From Candidatus Omnitrophota bacterium (lineage in GTDB: Bacteria; Omnitrophota; Gorgyraeia; Gygaellales; Gygaellaceae): a stretch of DNA of 32,942 nt. Positions within the stretch are counted from its first letter, which is position 1. Every line of letters starts with the position of its first letter. Of the stretch, positions 1 through 8,263 are shown piece by piece. Location of the stretch: NCBI GenBank assembly GCA_018400015.1, contig JAGYNB010000010.1, positions 1-32,942 on the forward strand, given 5' to 3'. The notes under the pieces are model-generated. The model made no database searches and was not told where the DNA came from. It saw only the letters and a list, made by a program, of their open reading frames with translations. The translations under genes were made by a program, and so were the position numbers.

Positions 1-460
1 AAAAGGCATTCTTTTCCAAAAGCGGCATCAGATATGGCCTTGCTCCTGTGAGAATGGTACAGTTCCTATACGGAGGATAACAGGGATCAGGCACAAGATT
101 ATAATCGCCTTTATTGTTTAGTATAAAAGGCAAATGTGAAATCCCGTCCTTTGAACCTAAAAGCGGCTGAATTTCAGTACTAAAATCAAGGCTAACCGAA
201 AATCTTCTTTTATACCAGTTAGCGATTTCTTTTCTTAAAGCCGGCATGCCGTTATCTAAAGCATATCTGTGGTTCTGCGGATCATTAGCTGCCTTACAAA
301 GAGAATCTATTATATGTTTTGGTGTTGGTAAATCAGGATCTCCAATACCTAAATCGATAATCGGCCTACCCTCGGAACGCGCCTGTCTTTTTGCTTTATC
401 TATCTCAAGAAACAAATATGGCGGCAGTTTTAAAAGATTAACATTGGTTGTTAGATTCAT
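1..460 (-). CDS. dapL: LL-diaminopimelate aminotransferase, N-terminal part (gene runs off the left edge)
   Basis: PLP enzyme that transaminates tetrahydrodipicolinate directly to LL-diaminopimelate with glutamate, replacing the DapD/DapC/DapE steps. About 153 codons are present. My translation reads MNLTTNVNLLKLPPYLFLEI at the start, then IDLGIGDPDLPTPKHII, NHRYALDNGMPALRKEIANW, GSKDGISHLP and LVPDPCYPPYR; these are the usual N-terminal blocks of the DapL branch of class I/II aminotransferases. The ATG (458-460) overlaps the dapB stop as ATGA, with a GGAGG ribosome site inside the end of dapB. The active-site lysine and C-terminal half lie outside the window. It follows dapF, dapA and dapB, which supports DapL over a general aspartate aminotransferase. 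Confidence 0.9.
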   Translation of the reverse strand, partial: MNLTTNVNLLKLPPYLFLEIDKAKRQARSEGRPIIDLGIGDPDLPTPKHIIDSLCKAANDPQNHRYALDNGMPALRKEIANWYKRRFSVSLDFSTEIQPLLGSKDGISHLPFILNNKGDYNLVPDPCYPPYRNCTILTGARPYLMPLLEKNAF

Positions 461-1170
461 TTTTCCTCCAAAATATCAAGCATATTATAAACTCCTGCAT
501 TCTTACCAATAATCCATTTTGCTGCCAATAAAGCGCCTTCGGCAAATATATCACGTGTCTTGGCGCTATGAGATAACTCAATCTTATCAAATTCACCATC
601 GAATATGATTTTATGATCTCCTATAATTTCATCCTCTCTGATGGATTCAATATTCTCTACTTTTAACAAACCGGATTCAATTATTTGTTTAAGCTTCTTC
701 GCCGTTCCAGAAGGCGCATCTTTTTTATGCACATGATGCGCTTCAACTATATTAACCTTGTATCCAGAAAGCTTGCTTGAAGCTTCTTTAACCAATTTAA
801 ACACCATATTAACCCCGTAAGACATATTGGGAGAAAATACTACCGGTATTTTATCTGAAGCTTGTTTTATTTTCTCTATTTGCTCGGCATCAAAACCAGT
901 TGTTCCTATAACCATAGCTTTTCTATATTCAACCGCCTTATCTAAATTTTGAAGTGTAGCTAACGTAGAACTAAAATCAATCAAGCAATCTGCATTCTGT
1001 AAATCAGAAATAGCCGCAGAAACTTTCACTCCTTCGATATCTTTACCTAAATCAGGACGATCACTTCTTTCCAATAAACAAATAAGCTTAAAAGAATTGT
1101 CTTTTAAGGCTAAGGCGGTAATACGCCTTCCCATTTTCCCCAATGCTCCGCCAATTGCAAGTTTTACCAT
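457..1170 (-). CDS. dapB: 4-hydroxy-tetrahydrodipicolinate reductase
   Basis: Reduces the DapA product to tetrahydrodipicolinate with NAD(P)H in the cytosol. The dinucleotide-binding loop GGALGKMGRR is at residues 7-16, the GTTGF block at about 89-93, SPNMSYGVN at about 113-121, and the catalytic signature EAHHVHKKDAPSGTA at about 143-157, with the His pair and the Lys-Asp. At 237 residues it is somewhat shorter than the usual ~265, mostly from shorter loops, and no key motif is missing. The ATG lies 9 bases after dapA and the stop overlaps the dapL start by 4 bases. Arg/lys operon member. Confidence 0.95.
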   Translation of the reverse strand: MVKLAIGGALGKMGRRITALALKDNSFKLICLLERSDRPDLGKDIEGVKVSAAISDLQNADCLIDFSSTLATLQNLDKAVEYRKAMVIGTTGFDAEQIEKIKQASDKIPVVFSPNMSYGVNMVFKLVKEASSKLSGYKVNIVEAHHVHKKDAPSGTAKKLKQIIESGLLKVENIESIREDEIIGDHKIIFDGEFDKIELSHSAKTRDIFAEGALLAAKWIIGKNAGVYNMLDILEEK

Positions 1171-1179
1171 ATCTTCAGC

Positions 1180-2058
1180 CTATTTTAATAAACCGTGCTC
1201 TTTTAAAGCTTTTTTTAATTTAGCTTCGTTTTCCTCAAGCATGTGACACATAGGAAGCCTTAAATCAGGATTACACATGTTTAACAACCCCATTGCGGTC
1301 TTAACCGGAATTGGGTTAGTTTCTATAAACATGCTCTTTACAAGCGGCAAAAGCCTATAATGAATTTGTTGTGCTATTTCAATTTCACCTTTTTCAAAAG
1401 CACTTATCATATCTGCAACATCTTTTGGAACGAGATTGGCAACAACCGAAATCACCCCCACCCCGCCAATACTTAATACCGGAAGGGTTAAAGTATCATC
1501 TCCTGAAATTAAAGCAAAATCTTTACTACAAAGATTTTTTATCTGAGACATCTGTTCAAGGCTACCTGAAGCTTCCTTAACACCTGCAATATTTTTGCAA
1601 TCACGCTCTAATCTTGCAATTGTTTCAGGAAGTATATTTATCCCAGTACGCGATGCTATATTATAAAGTATAATTGGAATATCAACAGAATCTGCAATTG
1701 CCTTAAAATGCTCATATAGGCCTTTTTGTGTTGGCTTATTATAATATGGGGCAACCTGTAATGATGCGCTGGCACCAAGCCTAGCTGCGTCTTTAGTCAA
1801 AACAATTGCTTCTTTTGTGGAGTTAGAGCCTGTTCCGGCAATAACCGGAATTCTTTTATTGGACTGTTCTATGGCAATCTTAATTGCCTGTTCGTGTTCT
1901 TCTAAGCTTAAAGTAGCCGATTCTCCTGTTGTACCACAGGAAAGAATTGAAGAAGTACCGTTTTCAACATGGAAATCAACTAATTTGCGCAAACACACTT
2001 CATCAATCTTATCATCTTTAAAAGGTGTTACTATTGCAACGGACGAACCCTTGAACAT
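1180..2058 (-). CDS. dapA: 4-hydroxy-tetrahydrodipicolinate synthase
   Basis: Class I aldolase that condenses pyruvate with aspartate semialdehyde, the committed step of lysine synthesis. The Thr-Thr motif CGTTGESATLSLEEH starts at residue 41, Tyr106 lies in APYYNKP, Tyr132 in LYNIASRTG, and the Schiff-base Lys161 in AGVKEASG. The family usually reads YNVPxRTG at the third site, so the Ala in place of Pro is a small deviation. At 292 residues it is full length. A strong ribosome site (GAGGAGG) precedes the ATG, and dapF ends 2 bases upstream. Feedback inhibition by lysine is common in the family, but I cannot judge it from this sequence. Confidence 0.96.
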   Translation of the reverse strand: MFKGSSVAIVTPFKDDKIDEVCLRKLVDFHVENGTSSILSCGTTGESATLSLEEHEQAIKIAIEQSNKRIPVIAGTGSNSTKEAIVLTKDAARLGASASLQVAPYYNKPTQKGLYEHFKAIADSVDIPIILYNIASRTGINILPETIARLERDCKNIAGVKEASGSLEQMSQIKNLCSKDFALISGDDTLTLPVLSIGGVGVISVVANLVPKDVADMISAFEKGEIEIAQQIHYRLLPLVKSMFIETNPIPVKTAMGLLNMCNPDLRLPMCHMLEENEAKLKKALKEHGLLK

Positions 2059-2060
2059 TT

Positions 2061-2909
2061 TTATTTCCTCCTCGAATTCTCGCTAATCAAACTTTTTGAA
2101 ACCTCACCTTTATAAACTATACTTGCCTTACCTTCCATCCAGACATAAGCAACTTGTTTTTTTTCTCCAATTTTATAATAAATAAACAAATTCTCTTTTG
2201 ATGCAGGCTTTACTTTTATACTTAAATTACCTTTACGGTTAAACAAAACTCCGGTTATTATTGCTGCCGCAGTTGAACCTGTACCGCAAGCTAAGGTCTC
2301 CGCCTCAACCCCGCGCTCATAAGTCCGGATTCTGATATTATTATTGTTTTCTATTGTGACAAAGTTTACATTGGTTCCATTGGGTTTAAATCTCTTATGG
2401 AAACGAATCTCCCTTGCAATAGGAACAATATCAAGCTGGGATAATTTATCACAAAATAAAACCACATGCGGGACGCCTGTATTAACAAAATGCACGTTGT
2501 ATTTTTTACCCAAAATATTTAAAGGAATATCTAGTTTTAAACCTACGGGATTTCGCATGTTGACTTTTACCAAATCCTTATCTAACGCAACATAAAAAAT
2601 TCCCGCCTTAGTGGAAACCGTATACATTTTCTTTCTTTTATGTTCTTTAGCAAAATAGACTGCAGCGCACCTGATACCATTACCGCACATCTCAGCCTCA
2701 GAACCATCAGGATTAAATATCCTCATTACAAAATCTACATTTGGCTTTTTCTCCAAAAGCAAAATTCCATCTGAACCAATACCAAACTTCCTGTAGCACA
2801 ACCTTTGAATTATCTTCTTATTTAATTTAATTCGGGAAGACTTTTTGAAGTTATCGAAAACAATAAAATCATTACCGGAGGCTACGGTTTTTGTAAATGA
2901 AACACTCAT
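2061..2909 (-). CDS. dapF: Diaminopimelate epimerase
   Basis: Cofactor-independent epimerase that converts LL- to meso-diaminopimelate, the substrate of LysA and a building block of peptidoglycan. Both catalytic cysteines are present: one in EMCGNGIRCAA (about residue 75) and one in ACGTGSTAAA (about residue 208). GNDFIVFDN near the N-terminus is the usual start of the fold. I take the ATG at 2907-2909, which shares one base with the lysA stop (TGATG), rather than the TTG two codons upstream at 2915. The product is 282 residues, normal for the family. Confidence 0.95.
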   Translation of the reverse strand: MSVSFTKTVASGNDFIVFDNFKKSSRIKLNKKIIQRLCYRKFGIGSDGILLLEKKPNVDFVMRIFNPDGSEAEMCGNGIRCAAVYFAKEHKRKKMYTVSTKAGIFYVALDKDLVKVNMRNPVGLKLDIPLNILGKKYNVHFVNTGVPHVVLFCDKLSQLDIVPIAREIRFHKRFKPNGTNVNFVTIENNNNIRIRTYERGVEAETLACGTGSTAAAIITGVLFNRKGNLSIKVKPASKENLFIYYKIGEKKQVAYVWMEGKASIVYKGEVSKSLISENSRRK

Positions 2910-4153
2910 CAACAAATAATCTCCTGTCGTATTAAATCCTCGTATTTGTCTCTTTTTCTTATTAAGCGGTATTTATTTTTCTTTACTAACACCTCTGCAG
3001 GGCGCAGTCTTGAGTTATAATTACTGGCCATGCTGAACCCATAGGCGCCCGCACTCATAACCGCCAAAAGGTCGCCTTCTTTTACTTTTGGCATCATGCG
3101 TTCTTTAGCAAGGAAATCCCCGCTTTCACATATCGGCCCAACTATATCTGCTTTCATTCTGCCTTTGGCGATTTTATGAACCTGTTCTATCTTATGATAC
3201 GCCCCGTATAAAGCAGGCCTGATAAGATCATTCATCCCTGCATCAACAATAACAAAATTCTTTAAAGGTGTTTTCTTAACATAAAGCACCTTTGTAATCA
3301 TTATTCCGCTGTTGCCGGCAATAAACCTGCCCGGCTCCATGATTATCTTCAACCCTGAACCTTTTAGCAAAGGCACAATTTTTTTTGCATAATCTGCTGC
3401 TGTTTGAGGAGTTTCATTATCATATATAATACCTAGGCCTCCGCCAATATTTAAATACTCTATTTCACTATTTCTAGAATTAATTCTTTTAATAAACTTC
3501 AAGACTTTTTTAATCGCTTCTACAAATGGCTTTGACTGTGCAATCTGGGAACCGATATGGATATGAATTCCTTTAATTAAAATATTGGAAAAAACAGAAC
3601 CTAGATTGATAATTTTCTCTGCGTTATCAAAATCTATGCCGAATTTATTGGTTAATTTACCTGTTGTAATAAAATGGTGCGTTTTGGGCTCGACATCAGG
3701 ATTAATCCTTAAAGCTACATTTACCTTTTTCTTTAGTTTTCTGGCAATACGGTTTATATTGGCTAATTCCGGCAAAGATTCAACGTTAAAAAACAGTATT
3801 TTCTTCTTTATGGCAAGCTCTATCTCGCTATCAGTTTTACCAACGGAAGCGTAAACTATTTTTTCTGCCGGGCAACCTGCTTTTAATGCACGAAACAACT
3901 CTCCGCCTGAGACAATATCCAAACCTGAACCTTTATCGATCAACACCTTTAAAATAGACAGGTTCGAATTGGCCTTAACCGAATAACATATTAAAGGATT
4001 AAGCTGTTTAAAAGCATTCTTTATCTTAAGAAGATGCCCCACTAGTGTATTATAGCTATATACATAAAGAGGGGTATTGATTTTTTTAACTAAATCCTCA
4101 ATTCTAACATCCTCACAAAAAAGCCGTTTGTTTTTAAACTTAAATTCGTGCAT
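2909..4153 (-). CDS. lysA: Diaminopimelate decarboxylase
   Basis: PLP enzyme of the alanine-racemase fold that decarboxylates meso-diaminopimelate to L-lysine. The PLP lysine is Lys60 in CYSVKANSN; HIHIGSQ is at about 197-203, the phosphate-binding GGGLG at about 237-241, EPGRFIAGNSG at about 273-283, CESGDFLA with the cross-subunit Cys342, and GAYGFSMASNYNSRLRPAEV near the C-terminus. The DAP-specific CESxD and the genomic setting distinguish it from ornithine or carboxynorspermidine decarboxylases. At 414 residues it is full length. It starts 18 bases after the secreted-protein gene, with an AAGGAAG ribosome site, and its stop overlaps the dapF ATG. Confidence 0.96.
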   Translation of the reverse strand: MHEFKFKNKRLFCEDVRIEDLVKKINTPLYVYSYNTLVGHLLKIKNAFKQLNPLICYSVKANSNLSILKVLIDKGSGLDIVSGGELFRALKAGCPAEKIVYASVGKTDSEIELAIKKKILFFNVESLPELANINRIARKLKKKVNVALRINPDVEPKTHHFITTGKLTNKFGIDFDNAEKIINLGSVFSNILIKGIHIHIGSQIAQSKPFVEAIKKVLKFIKRINSRNSEIEYLNIGGGLGIIYDNETPQTAADYAKKIVPLLKGSGLKIIMEPGRFIAGNSGIMITKVLYVKKTPLKNFVIVDAGMNDLIRPALYGAYHKIEQVHKIAKGRMKADIVGPICESGDFLAKERMMPKVKEGDLLAVMSAGAYGFSMASNYNSRLRPAEVLVKKNKYRLIRKRDKYEDLIRQEIIC

Positions 4154-4171
4154 ATTTTTTCTTCCTTAATC

Positions 4172-4786
4172 TTACATTACTCCGCCACCAGACATATCAG
4201 TACAAACAGCTTCTAGGCGATATGTGCTATGGTTATGGCCATCATCATAAGACATACATCCATACACACCAGCTAAAGAATCTTTTACTCTTTCTGTATA
4301 AATAAAATCTGCTCCTAAACCACCCCTTATAGCTTTACCATTCGAATCCAATACGCCCTCAGCTACCGAAAACTGTGGTGCTTCGTCATCGATCGCCATA
4401 CAGCTTATAACATTAGGGTGTGTTGAAGGACACCAAATAATTTTATCTTTTTTGTGTGCGACTGAACGCTTATAATACAATGTCCCCCCAAAACCCTTCC
4501 AACTGCTGTTATCTCTATAACGAAACTGCCTAGAACTACTATTATAATAAATACTGCCCTCGCCAGCTGTAGGATTAGCAGTGAGTGATTCAAACTGCAC
4601 AACACCTTGGTCTAAATCATCTCCTGTGCTCTCACCAACCCTAAGCTTATTCGTCTGAAGCTCGTTATACGCTCCGTATGGTGCAGGATAATAAGTTGTT
4701 ATATTCACTTTATGTTCAATCGCAAAACACACCAGAGGCAAACAAGATAGTAAACTTAAAATGAAGGTTATTTTATTAAATCGCAT
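4172..4786 (-). CDS. Secreted protein with a TTYYPAPYG-type N-terminal block, function unknown
   Basis: I do not know the function. The 204-residue product starts with a signal peptide (residues 1-22, likely cleavage after CFA; an LLSC at 12-15 could alternatively be a lipobox). The mature N-terminus carries ITTYYPAPYGAYNELQ and then TNKLRVG. From memory I link this block to many exported proteins of Omnitrophota-like genomes. Next comes GSIYYNSSSRQFRYRDNSSW (about 77-96), resembling the short Tyr/Trp-rich repeats of tail-fibre or adhesin proteins. Four cysteines in the mature part (119, 129, 177, 195) could form disulfides. A near-ideal ribosome site (AAGGAGGT) precedes the ATG, which lies one base after argH. 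Its place between argH and lysA has no obvious metabolic reason. Confidence 0.85.
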   Translation of the reverse strand: MRFNKITFILSLLSCLPLVCFAIEHKVNITTYYPAPYGAYNELQTNKLRVGESTGDDLDQGVVQFESLTANPTAGEGSIYYNSSSRQFRYRDNSSWKGFGGTLYYKRSVAHKKDKIIWCPSTHPNVISCMAIDDEAPQFSVAEGVLDSNGKAIRGGLGADFIYTERVKDSLAGVYGCMSYDDGHNHSTYRLEAVCTDMSGGGVM

Positions 4787-4787
4787 A

Positions 4788-6155
4788 TTACCTCCTTCTT
4801 TTTATAGAAATCTTTGACTTAACCGAACCTAAAGGATCAAAAATTTTAACAATTTCTTTTTTTATAAGTTTTGTCGAAAATTTATTCAATACTGACTGAG
4901 GCATATCTTTTATCGATAAATTATTCTCAATTGAATAACAAATGAGCTTACCGATAGTTTCATGCGCATAAGTAAAAGGTATTCCTTTTTTAACAAGGAA
5001 ATAAACTAAATCCGTAGCATACAAAGACTCGTCATTTAAATGCTCTTGAATTTTATCTTTATTAAACTTTACGCTCTTTATAACACCAGTAATAATTTTA
5101 ATTTCATCCGTTATAACCTCAAAAGAATTAAAAAGCGGCTGTTTATCCAGCTGCATATCCCGGTTATAAGTTAAAGGTAAACCTTTCATCATCACCAAAA
5201 CATTAACTAAATTACCGTAAATTTTAGCGCAACTGCCGCGGATAAGCTCTAAGCTGTCAGGGTTTTTCTTCTGGGGCATTAAAGAACTGCCTGTGGCAAA
5301 AGCGTCATCTAAATCAATAAACCCGAATTCCTTGGTTGACCAGATAATAAAATCTTCTGCAATTCTGGATAGATGCATGGCCACAATTGATAATGCGCTT
5401 ATTATCTCAATAACAAAATCACGGTCACTTACTGCATCAAGTGAATTGCTTACATTACTAACCGCCTTCATGTTAAAATTAACATCAAATTTAGCTTTTT
5501 TTATAACCTCTTCTAGCTTTGTTTTATAGATACTGGCATCTATGGGTGTACCGGCTAAAGCTCCGGCACCCAGACAAATTGCAATATTCGCTTCAATATT
5601 CTTTAATCGCTTTACGTCACGCGTGAACATTTCACCATAGGCACCTAAATAGTCTTTTAAATAAACAGGCTGGGCATGCTGCATATGGGTAAAACCGGGT
5701 ATAACCACACTACTATTTTTAATACCTGTTTTTATTAACTGATTAACCAGCTTTTGTAAATCTACAAGCAGTTTTAAAATCTCGATTTTAGAATACATCT
5801 TGGTAGCAAACACTACCTGGTCGTTGCGCGAGCGCGCAGCATGTAGCTTTAAAACTAACTTACCGACTTTTTTCTCTAACAGATTATGGATATTAGTATG
5901 GATATCTTCACAAGTTTTATCAAACTTGAATTTATTATCTTCTATTGATTTGTATATTCCATCAAACGCACTATGCAGCTTTTTCGCTTCTTCTTTAGAT
6001 AAAAAACCGGCCTTAGACAAGACCTCAACGTGTATCATAGAACCTAATACATCGTAAGAACCTAACTTATAATCATAACCAATAGATTTGGAAAACTCCG
6101 CAAACAATTTATCCGTCTGCTTTTTGAATCTCCCTCCCCAGAGTTTTTTATTCAT
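4788..6155 (-). CDS. argH: Argininosuccinate lyase
   Basis: Last step of arginine synthesis: splits argininosuccinate into arginine and fumarate (aspartase/fumarase superfamily). WGGRF opens the protein, ARSRNDQV is at about 107-114, the catalytic Thr-His is in GFTHMQHAQP (about 154-163), and the signature GSSLMPQKKNPD, with the flexible-loop serine, is at about 289-300. At 455 residues it is the usual length, with a basic C-terminus (KRRR). The ATG comes 4 bases after the argG stop. Its 3' end contains the ribosome site of the following secreted-protein gene, which suggests coupled translation. Confidence 0.96.
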   Translation of the reverse strand: MNKKLWGGRFKKQTDKLFAEFSKSIGYDYKLGSYDVLGSMIHVEVLSKAGFLSKEEAKKLHSAFDGIYKSIEDNKFKFDKTCEDIHTNIHNLLEKKVGKLVLKLHAARSRNDQVVFATKMYSKIEILKLLVDLQKLVNQLIKTGIKNSSVVIPGFTHMQHAQPVYLKDYLGAYGEMFTRDVKRLKNIEANIAICLGAGALAGTPIDASIYKTKLEEVIKKAKFDVNFNMKAVSNVSNSLDAVSDRDFVIEIISALSIVAMHLSRIAEDFIIWSTKEFGFIDLDDAFATGSSLMPQKKNPDSLELIRGSCAKIYGNLVNVLVMMKGLPLTYNRDMQLDKQPLFNSFEVITDEIKIITGVIKSVKFNKDKIQEHLNDESLYATDLVYFLVKKGIPFTYAHETIGKLICYSIENNLSIKDMPQSVLNKFSTKLIKKEIVKIFDPLGSVKSKISIKRRR

Positions 6156-6159
6156 CCAA

Positions 6160-7332
6160 CTATCCTTCCATATAAGGCATTGAAAAAATATTTATAAACC
6201 CAACGGAATCCTCTTTCTTGAATGCATCGTGCTCAGAATACGTTGCCAGTTCTTTTTTATACAAAGAATTGCTTGAAATTCGCTTATTAACAATAACATT
6301 ACCTTTAAAAAGTTTTAGTTTAATACTTCCTGAGACTTTTTCCTGAGTTACGTTAATAAAGGCATCCAAAGACTTCTTAAGGCGTGTAAACCACAGACCC
6401 TGATAAATAAGCTGGGCGTATTTTAAAGAAACCAGACTTTTAAAATAACGGGTTTCTTTATCTAATACCAGGCTCTGTAGCTCTTGATGCGCCTTTAATA
6501 GTATCCATGCCGCAGGCGCTTCATACACCTCGCGTGACTTTATGCCTATGGTTCTGTCCTCAACCAAATCACTGCGGCCGATACAATGCTTGCCTCCAAG
6601 TGTATTAAGATACTTAATGATATCAACAAGGCATTTTTGCTTATTGTTGATCTTTATCGGTACACCTTTTTTAAATTCGATATTTACAAAGTCAGCTTTA
6701 TTAGGAGTCTTTTCAAGACTCTTAGTGAACATATAAGCATCTTCGGCTGGTACATTTTTCAAATCCTCTAAAATTCCTGCTTCAATACTCACACCCCAAA
6801 TATTTTTATCTATGCTATAGATTTTTTTCTTTGTTGACTTTATGGGTAGATTATACTTTTTTGCATAAGCAATTTCCGATTCGCGGCTGGTAAGATGCCA
6901 TTCGCGCAAAGGAGCGATGATTTTAAGTTTTGAATCCAATATCTTTATACTTACATCAATACGCACCTGGTCATTGCCTTTACCGGTGCAGCCATGAGCA
7001 ACAAACTGCGCATTTTCTTTATGGGCGATATCTACCAAATATTTGGCAATCAAAGGCCGTCCCATTGCAGTCGATAAAACATATTTTTGCTGGTAAACTG
7101 CATCTGCTTTTAAACACGACAAAATATATTCGCTGGCAAATTCACTGGACAGATCTTTTATATAAATTCTAGACGCACCGCTTTTCATAGCCCGCTTTTT
7201 TAAGTCCTGAGGTGAAAATTCACTCCCTAAGCTAGCGGAAAAACAAATAACCTCAAAACCCTTATCCTTAAGCCATTTTACAGCACAGGTTGTATCTAAT
7301 CCTCCTGAATAAGCTAAAATTACTTTTTTCAT
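6160..7332 (-). CDS. argG: Argininosuccinate synthase
   Basis: ATP-dependent ligation of citrulline and aspartate to argininosuccinate. The N-type PP-loop AYSGGLDTTCAVKWL is at residues 7-21 and the synthase signature AHGCTGKGNDQVR at about 112-124. SIEAGILED, and the region around GGKHCIGRSDLVEDRTIGIK, also fit the family's substrate-binding half. The length is 390 residues against about 400 usually. Spacing is 10 bases from argF and 4 bases to argH. Confidence 0.96.
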   Translation of the reverse strand: MKKVILAYSGGLDTTCAVKWLKDKGFEVICFSASLGSEFSPQDLKKRAMKSGASRIYIKDLSSEFASEYILSCLKADAVYQQKYVLSTAMGRPLIAKYLVDIAHKENAQFVAHGCTGKGNDQVRIDVSIKILDSKLKIIAPLREWHLTSRESEIAYAKKYNLPIKSTKKKIYSIDKNIWGVSIEAGILEDLKNVPAEDAYMFTKSLEKTPNKADFVNIEFKKGVPIKINNKQKCLVDIIKYLNTLGGKHCIGRSDLVEDRTIGIKSREVYEAPAAWILLKAHQELQSLVLDKETRYFKSLVSLKYAQLIYQGLWFTRLKKSLDAFINVTQEKVSGSIKLKLFKGNVIVNKRISSNSLYKKELATYSEHDAFKKEDSVGFINIFSMPYMEG

Positions 7333-7342
7333 TTTTCCCTTC

Positions 7343-8263
7343 CTATAAAAAGAATTTCGATAACTTTATCAATACTGCCTTTTGAACATGCATTCTGTTC
7401 TCAGCCTGGTCAAAAACTATTGAGTGTTTACTATCTACAACACTATCGGTTATCTCTTCACCGCGATGAGCTGGCAAACAATGCATGATAAAAACATTCT
7501 TCTTTGCAAAATTGATAAGTTCGTCATTTATCTGAAAACTTTTAAAATCCTGTTTTCTTTTTTCCTGTTCTGCTTCTTGCCCCATAGAAGCCCAAACATC
7601 AGTATAAATAACATCAGCCCCTTTAACTGCTAATTTTGGATCATTTACAACAAGCAGTTTTGCTTTATTCTTTTTAAAGATTTCAAATGCTTCTTTAAGT
7701 ACAAAACCAGCTGGCTCATAACCTGCAGGAGTTGCAATGTTTAAATTCAACCCGACTTTTGCACAAACATAGATAAGTGAATTACAAACATTATTACCAT
7801 CTCCGATATAAGCAAGAGTCTTATTTTTGAAACATTTTAACTTTTCCTTAATCGTAAAAATATCCGCCAACGCCTGGCAAGGATGAAACATATCACTTAA
7901 GCCATTAATAACCGGTATGCTTGAATATTTAGTATATTCCAGTATATCGTTATGCGAATATGTTCTTAACACAACCGCGTGCAGATACCGAGAAAGCGTC
8001 TTGGCCACATCGCCAACTGCCTCTCTTACGCCAAGCTTGATTTCATCAGGGCTTAAATAAATACTGTTTCCGCCAAGCTCATACATACCTACCTCAAAAG
8101 ATACACGTGTACGGTTCGACGGCTTTTGGAAAATAAGCCCGAGAGTTTTCCCTTTTAAGATATTCTTAACTTTAGACTTACAACGTTTAACTCTTTTAGC
8201 AAGGCGCAAGATTCCATCAATATCTTTTTTAGTTAAATCTTTTATAGTTATAAGATGTTTCAT
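7343..8263 (-). CDS. argF: Ornithine carbamoyltransferase
   Basis: Transfers the carbamoyl group from carbamoyl phosphate to ornithine, giving citrulline. The carbamoyl-phosphate loop reads QKPSNRTRVSFE (about 46-57): the second residue of the usual S-T-R-T-R is Asn, but Ser49, Arg51, Thr52 and Arg53 are kept. HPCQALADI (127-135), DVWASMGQE (the ornithine 'SMG' loop) and HCLPAHRGEE (261-270, with Cys262) point to ornithine as substrate rather than N-acetyl- or N-succinylornithine. 306 residues, full length. The ATG overlaps the argD stop as ATGA. Carbamoyl-phosphate synthase genes are not in the window. Confidence 0.95.
   Translation of the reverse strand: MKHLITIKDLTKKDIDGILRLAKRVKRCKSKVKNILKGKTLGLIFQKPSNRTRVSFEVGMYELGGNSIYLSPDEIKLGVREAVGDVAKTLSRYLHAVVLRTYSHNDILEYTKYSSIPVINGLSDMFHPCQALADIFTIKEKLKCFKNKTLAYIGDGNNVCNSLIYVCAKVGLNLNIATPAGYEPAGFVLKEAFEIFKKNKAKLLVVNDPKLAVKGADVIYTDVWASMGQEAEQEKRKQDFKSFQINDELINFAKKNVFIMHCLPAHRGEEITDSVVDSKHSIVFDQAENRMHVQKAVLIKLSKFFL

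Noticed and set aside
4405-4605. Second minus-strand frame (66 codons) inside the secreted-protein gene
   Set aside because: It overlaps a gene with a signal peptide and an excellent ribosome site. A frameshift is not needed because the main frame is intact from signal peptide to stop.
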